From assembly GCA_026027325.1 (NCBI GenBank), contig JAMSLZ010000020.1, positions 186,001-250,000 of the forward strand: a DNA stretch of 64,000 nucleotides, read 5' to 3'. The position numbers and the translations under genes were made by a program. Numbering within the stretch: position 1 is the stretch's first letter; the number at the start of each line of letters is the position of its first letter. Of this stretch, positions 59,158-64,000 are shown in pieces. Origin of the DNA: Actinomucor elegans. Its lineage: Eukaryota; Mucoromycota; Mucoromycetes; Mucorales; Mucoraceae. A model generated the notes under the pieces. It ran no database searches, was not told the DNA's origin, and was given only the letters and a program-made list of their open reading frames with translations.

Positions 59158-62100
59158 ACATCATAAAAGAAACCGTTTTCGAATATTAAGAAGATGGCAA
59201 GATAGAATCAAAATAATAAAAATAAAAATAAAAGCTTGATCGATTTGACGTCGATCTGGCGCTTTGCGGATACAGACGTCTGAGTTTTCTCGTGTAAGCA
59301 TGTGCCGCCAAACGCACTCGTGAAGCATCTACCTTTTGGTAAAAAGGCATTTTCTAACATAGATATGTATCTGTTCTCTATCTGGAGGTAGAATCCCTGA
59401 TTGCCCAAGCATTCTTTTAGGGCCCCTGCCTGAACCTGATTGGTTAGAATCAGTTCTTCCTCCTTTTCTGATTAGACTTGCCACCGCTTTTCCCCTCCTT
59501 CCTTTTCATAAATCCGTTTCGATAGATATATCCATTGACTTCCTATCGGTCCAAGGCTCGGGTCGGTCGGATGGACGGGGCAAGGAAGTCTCATACTGGC
59601 AAAGTTGTTAATTTGCAAGGGGACCCTCTTGATATATCATTTAGTTGAATAACTATTACTGCACCTTCAGATTAACCAATGATGCGACGGACTGACATAG
59701 TTTTCGCACGCGTCACGAAAAATGGTGTGCTTTTTTTCATATGCCGGTAATACAAGGTCTCTCTTTTTTCTATAATATCATTATAATAAGAACCTGATTC
59801 CAGGATTTCCGATCTGCTTGTACATGACAGAAAAAAATAGGAGGCCTTGTTTTTTATTTTATTTTTTACAAGACAAACAAAATGGCTGTTTACAATTCAT
59901 TAGTAAAAAGGATATAATCAATCTGGTAACCCTCGGTCAAGTCCGCGACCACGTTTTTTCGCTAGTTACAGTCGCCGCTGCAAAACGGGAAAAAAAAATG
60001 ATTCTTAGTTGAGGCATTATTGTCACTTGGTGGTTTAGTTTATTTACATCAAATAAAGGTATTTAGCAGTGTGTTTATTAAGAAAGATGGGTTTAGTAGG
60101 AATCTCTTTTTGGCTCATTGGCATTCTTTTTTTTTCCCATCGATTCATTCGACGTACATTTAAATATTGACCCTTCTCCGTTTCAAAGCACTTTACACAC
60201 GCGTAAGTTTATAAACTAAAACAGCAGTAATGGGTCCCTCTTTTTTTTATTTTGTACAAAACAAGAGCTAGTCTCTAGTGCATTGGGATGGTATTCGTCT
60301 CAGAACCCCCTCCTACCGAGGTTTCGCACTAATAAGCACTTTGTTAAACTCAGTTCATGATGTAATTGCTTGGAAATAACCTAAAAAAGCGGTTCAACTA
60401 AAAAAGTGTGGAGTATAGGTTTTAGATCAGATCAAGCTTGTTCAGTATAAAAAAAATTGATTCTTCTTTCTTTTCATCATAAACGCGTAAAATAATACTA
60501 TACACAGGATTGTGGGGCAAAAAAAAAGAAGCTTTAAAGTGTGCTACACTTTGATGATGTTTTAGGTAATGAGTCCGTGAACCTAAACCCAAGAACCCAC
60601 GACCATTTTAGATACATACACAAAGTCAAGTAAGCTAGGGTAACTCATAATGATATTTACAAAAATGTTGTTTCAATTAACTAATAACTTGAACTAAACG
60701 GCCAACTATAAGAACGCCTTTTATAGTAAGCTTTTTTTATAGTCGCTTTATATCATTTGTTTGCTTCATATATATCGGAGAAGCTAGAGGTGATACACTG
60801 TTACAACGGATTTATAAAATTCAGTTCTTCCGTTTATATTGCTCAGCAGAATGATTATCAAATAGTTGATCCGGGATTTAATAGTTTGGGAGATCAAAAT
60901 ATATCTCATGTAGGGCAAAGTCGTGTTTGATTGTATTACAAAAGTCGGTGGTTTATTCAACCGCTTTCGGGTAATCACTTTTCAATACTTGGTCAAATCA
61001 GATAGCCCTGTTCGGAACACATGTCGCTTTTGGACTGCTCATCTTGGATCACAGCGAATCAAATCAAAACCACTCGACCTTCCATGTTTGTAAACCAAAA
61101 TATAGAGACTATGACTTGTTCATATCTCTTGCTTGATTCAGGTACCGCTAACCATAGATAACCGTATCAGTTTAGTTATCAATACAGAATCACGTTCTTT
61201 TTCCCTATGTGACTAATTACATAAATCAACTTGAAACGTAATATACTATTTGTATTTTCCGGATTTCTTTTTTATATACTCATTTATGGTAATATCTTTA
61301 GTTATCAAATCGATGACGCTGTTCTAGTACTACAAATATGCTCAATGTCGTACTGCAGTGATCTTCAATGGGGTAGATCAGTAAGGGCGAAATTTCTACA
61401 TATTCCAATAGGCACATAGACGTTCACCTAAAACCTGTCCAAGCTAATGCATAGATTCAAGAGAAAGAATCCCTGAGTAGAAAGTTTCTTGAAACTCTTT
61501 TCAATTCGTTTGCAGAATATGTCAACTGATGATAATTGCACATGTATGTGTTTCACTGCCATCGATAAATTGCATCATACTCTTATGATTGCCATAAGGA
61601 AGATATCGGATATCAAGAAAGAGCCATTTAAACAAGGTCATGGGTGACTTATATAAATATAAAAAGGACTTGAAGCGCAAGATGCAAAAAGATTACATAG
61701 AAGCAATTTAATTGGTTAATATACAATTTGAAATGTTACTCTTTGATCACGAGCTCTCAAACCAATGAGCCCAAAATGTGAATGCCTTATCCGAAACAAT
61801 GAGCTCGCCTATTAAACAATAAGAGTGTGTACTTTAATTATCGTGAGAACTCAGTATTGGATACGGCAAAGAAGTCTTGGAAATCTCACCGTAATTAGAA
61901 AAAAAAAAAAAAAAAAGAGTTGAATTCAAATGTAAATAGATCGGAAACAGTATTTTGGGCTGGTCCCTCAAAAAAGACTGGGATCTGAACCTAATCGGTA
62001 CTGTGAAACATCTACATTCAATAGGCGGTTTTTTATTCTTCTACTTCCATGGCTCGGTCATTGGGAAAGGATGTCTCACGTTGTTACAGCTACAAGTAGA

Positions 62101-62249
62101 TCTGCAATCGGTTTTCTATTCAGTCTATACTACTTCTAGTCAAATATATCTATTTTTGATCTAGTATATCACAGAAACTCCATTTCACTTGTGATTGTTA
62201 TAAATCAAAACCCAAGTAAGCCCGATCGCGTAGATCTGAGATTCTGTCG

Positions 62250-62325
62250 GATGCAGTGGCTCATTCTGAACATGGAATATTAATCAGATGCGACATTGGA
62301 CCGAGATCGGCCGAAATCTCTCGAG
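62250..62325 (+). repeat. Best-preserved single 170-bp-family monomer core
   Basis: GATGCAGTGGCTCATTCTGA, then ACATGGAATATTAATCAGATG and GCGACATTGGACCGAGATCGG and CCGAAATCTCTCGAG. It shows all landmarks in orientation A and is close to the consensus. Confidence 0.75.
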
Positions 62326-63799
62326 TTACTTTTTGATATGGTTATAATATATTGAGCTCAAATACCAAATAAAAAAATGAATGCAAAATAAAATTGAAAC
62401 CATACTATAGTGCGGGATACACGCGCGGTGACGTCTTACACGAATGAAAATTGTAGAAAATTTAATTTTCGTTCAAATGACCAAATTTATAATAGAGACC
62501 TTTTCTTCAAATAACTATGAACGACATACAGCCGGAGTTTTATACTTAATCTATTTCTTGAATGTATCATCTTGATAATGTGCTCATCCAAAAAGCTTCT
62601 TGTTTTATATATTTCCTGAGTTTCAAAGCAGTGTCTAGCTTGTTTATTGCGATACATACCGTTGAAAATGTAATAGATTTTTGTCGAAGTGACCACCTAT
62701 GGACCAGAGGAGAATTTGAATATTATACTCTTCGATACCCAATAAACACAAATAACCTTGGGTTTCTTCTGTGCCTGAGCGATTGAAATTGTAGACATAA
62801 TTTAAACAACATTAATTATAATCAGAGTGCTAATATTTTTGTGCATATTATTATTTCTAATGCTATATCACAAATATGGGTGGCCTACTTTTGTTCCATA
62901 ATTATTAATACTTTTTCATGTCATACCTTCTATCATGCAATGATGGAAGAAAATTTTCATCTATTATCGTTGATGACCTCAGTCTCGTTTTATCTTTCAA
63001 ATTTATTATTATACTAATCTTTATAATTTTGTAACTGAAACTATCAATAGAACAGAATGCCCGACTCTGGAATTCGAGAATTAAAATCTACATGGCACAC
63101 AATAAAAAAATATGAAACTTTAATGTAGAAGGCGATAAGAACGATTTGAACCTCTAGCATTTAATACATGCTACGATAAATATATATCTTCCAAATTCTG
63201 TAAATTTTTTATAGAGTAATAAAGAGAATATTGCTTTACGGAATAAAAAAACTTTATATATATATATATATATATCTCCATAAAGTATTGATCAATAGAG
63301 ATAACACTATGTGAATTTGTGAATTAAACATGCAATAATTAATTGTGTTAGTAATCAAAATTCAAGCTCTAAACTCCCTTTGTGTTCATTTATAAGTAAT
63401 GGTATATAGTACGACTAGTGAGACTTGACAAAATTTTGATGGTGATGGATCTCATTTTCTAATTTCGTCAGCCAATGAATTCAGCGATTGCATCACTGAT
63501 AATATTAGTAATACTAATATATATACTGATGGTGATGAATGATAATGATAAGAATTACATAATTACTATAAAAAATGAATCAAGGATAGATTAATACAAA
63601 TATTTATATACTATACTATTATCTGCGACTCAGATTTATAAACTTCAATACTTTACCGGATGATACAAATTGCATATGAGAATAAAAGAGCGGCTCTCTC
63701 TCTCTCCAAAGAGTGAAAACAATATTCATGTAAAGCTGTTTTCTACCAGCATCTCCTGATCTACGATTAAATAAATAGCATAGTATAAAAAAACAGATG

Positions 63800-64000
63800 T
63801 AGCCGCTCATTTTGACCTGGGAGCGCTAGCCAAATACAACATTGAACCAAATCAGGATCAATCAGGAGTTCTGTAGATCATTAGACCCAGTTTACAGGAA
63901 ATGAGCATAATATATCATCAGCCATTAATGCGCAGCGCACTTGTAGTGTCTCAATTAAACAATATTTCTAATAAATGCACAAGTTTATTCTGAACAAATA
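63800..64000 (+). repeat. Degenerate 170-bp-family copies at the window end
   Basis: CGCTCATTTTGACCTGGGAG with CCAAATACAACATTGAACC at 63808-63856, and TTTATTCTGAACAAATA running off the window end at 63984, about 173 bp apart. Orientation A. The array may continue beyond the window. Confidence 0.6.

Larger units (their letters stand above)
58658..64000. other. Gene-free flank: ATPase promoter, then repeat-bearing AT-rich DNA
   Basis: No gene is supported. 58.7-59.7 kb is the upstream region of the H+-ATPase, relatively GC-richer, with a TGACGTCG site near 59246. Further on there are TA microsatellites (59132-59157, about 63254-63275), a possible transposase scrap near 61.93-62.16 kb and 170-bp-family copies at 62.25, 63.80 and at the very end. 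Confidence 0.45.

Noticed and set aside
1..64000. CRISPR arrays, rRNA genes and bacterial-type operons
   Set aside because: No repeat-spacer pattern, rRNA core sequence or Shine-Dalgarno-organised gene run was seen; the genes are intron-bearing and eukaryotic.

Overview
The window is nuclear DNA of an AT-rich, intron-dense fungus. Most introns are 45-100 bp GT-AG introns with poly-pyrimidine acceptors, and one carries a TACTAAC branch site. Gene content is fungal (PMA1-type H+-ATPase, trifunctional FOL1, PMP3, GATA factor, soluble hybrid histidine kinase). Together with the style of the decayed transposons this suggests an early-diverging (Mucoromycota-type) fungus; that placement is inference. 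There is no prokaryotic, organellar or viral content.

Layout. 2.2-18.8 kb is a dense gene island: a two-domain glycosyltransferase (-), a Gln-rich nuclear-type protein (-), proteasome subunit alpha7 (+), a GAF hybrid histidine kinase (-), a single-PAH protein (+) and an NDK-domain protein (-). 21.2-28.2 kb holds a secreted isochorismatase-like hydrolase (-), an 11-exon amino-acid permease (+) and a UBE2W-type E2 (-). 30.1-36.8 kb holds FOL1 (-), PMP3 (+) and a possible Whi5/Nrm1-type regulator (+). A tRNA-Thr(AGT) lies at 39.4 kb, a GATA factor at 44.7-45.8 kb and the plasma-membrane H+-ATPase (-) at 55.5-58.7 kb. Most coding genes were rebuilt exon by exon. Every junction quoted keeps frame except two in the E2 gene.

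The rest (0-2 kb, about 37-44 kb, 46-55 kb, 59-64 kb) is gene-poor. It carries decayed repeats: scattered and short-tandem copies of a roughly 170-bp monomer in both orientations, a four-unit array of about 197-bp period near 43 kb, a decayed Crypton/Ndc10-like element (49.1-50.2 kb) and a decayed Tc1/mariner element (51.1-52.0 kb). The nucleosome-length monomer family is the least explained structure here.

The genes form no obvious pathway cluster. They are mostly housekeeping (proteasome, folate, E2, proton pump, nutrient uptake) and signalling or transcription genes. Several neighbours are convergent, the tightest pair having stop codons only 14 bp apart.
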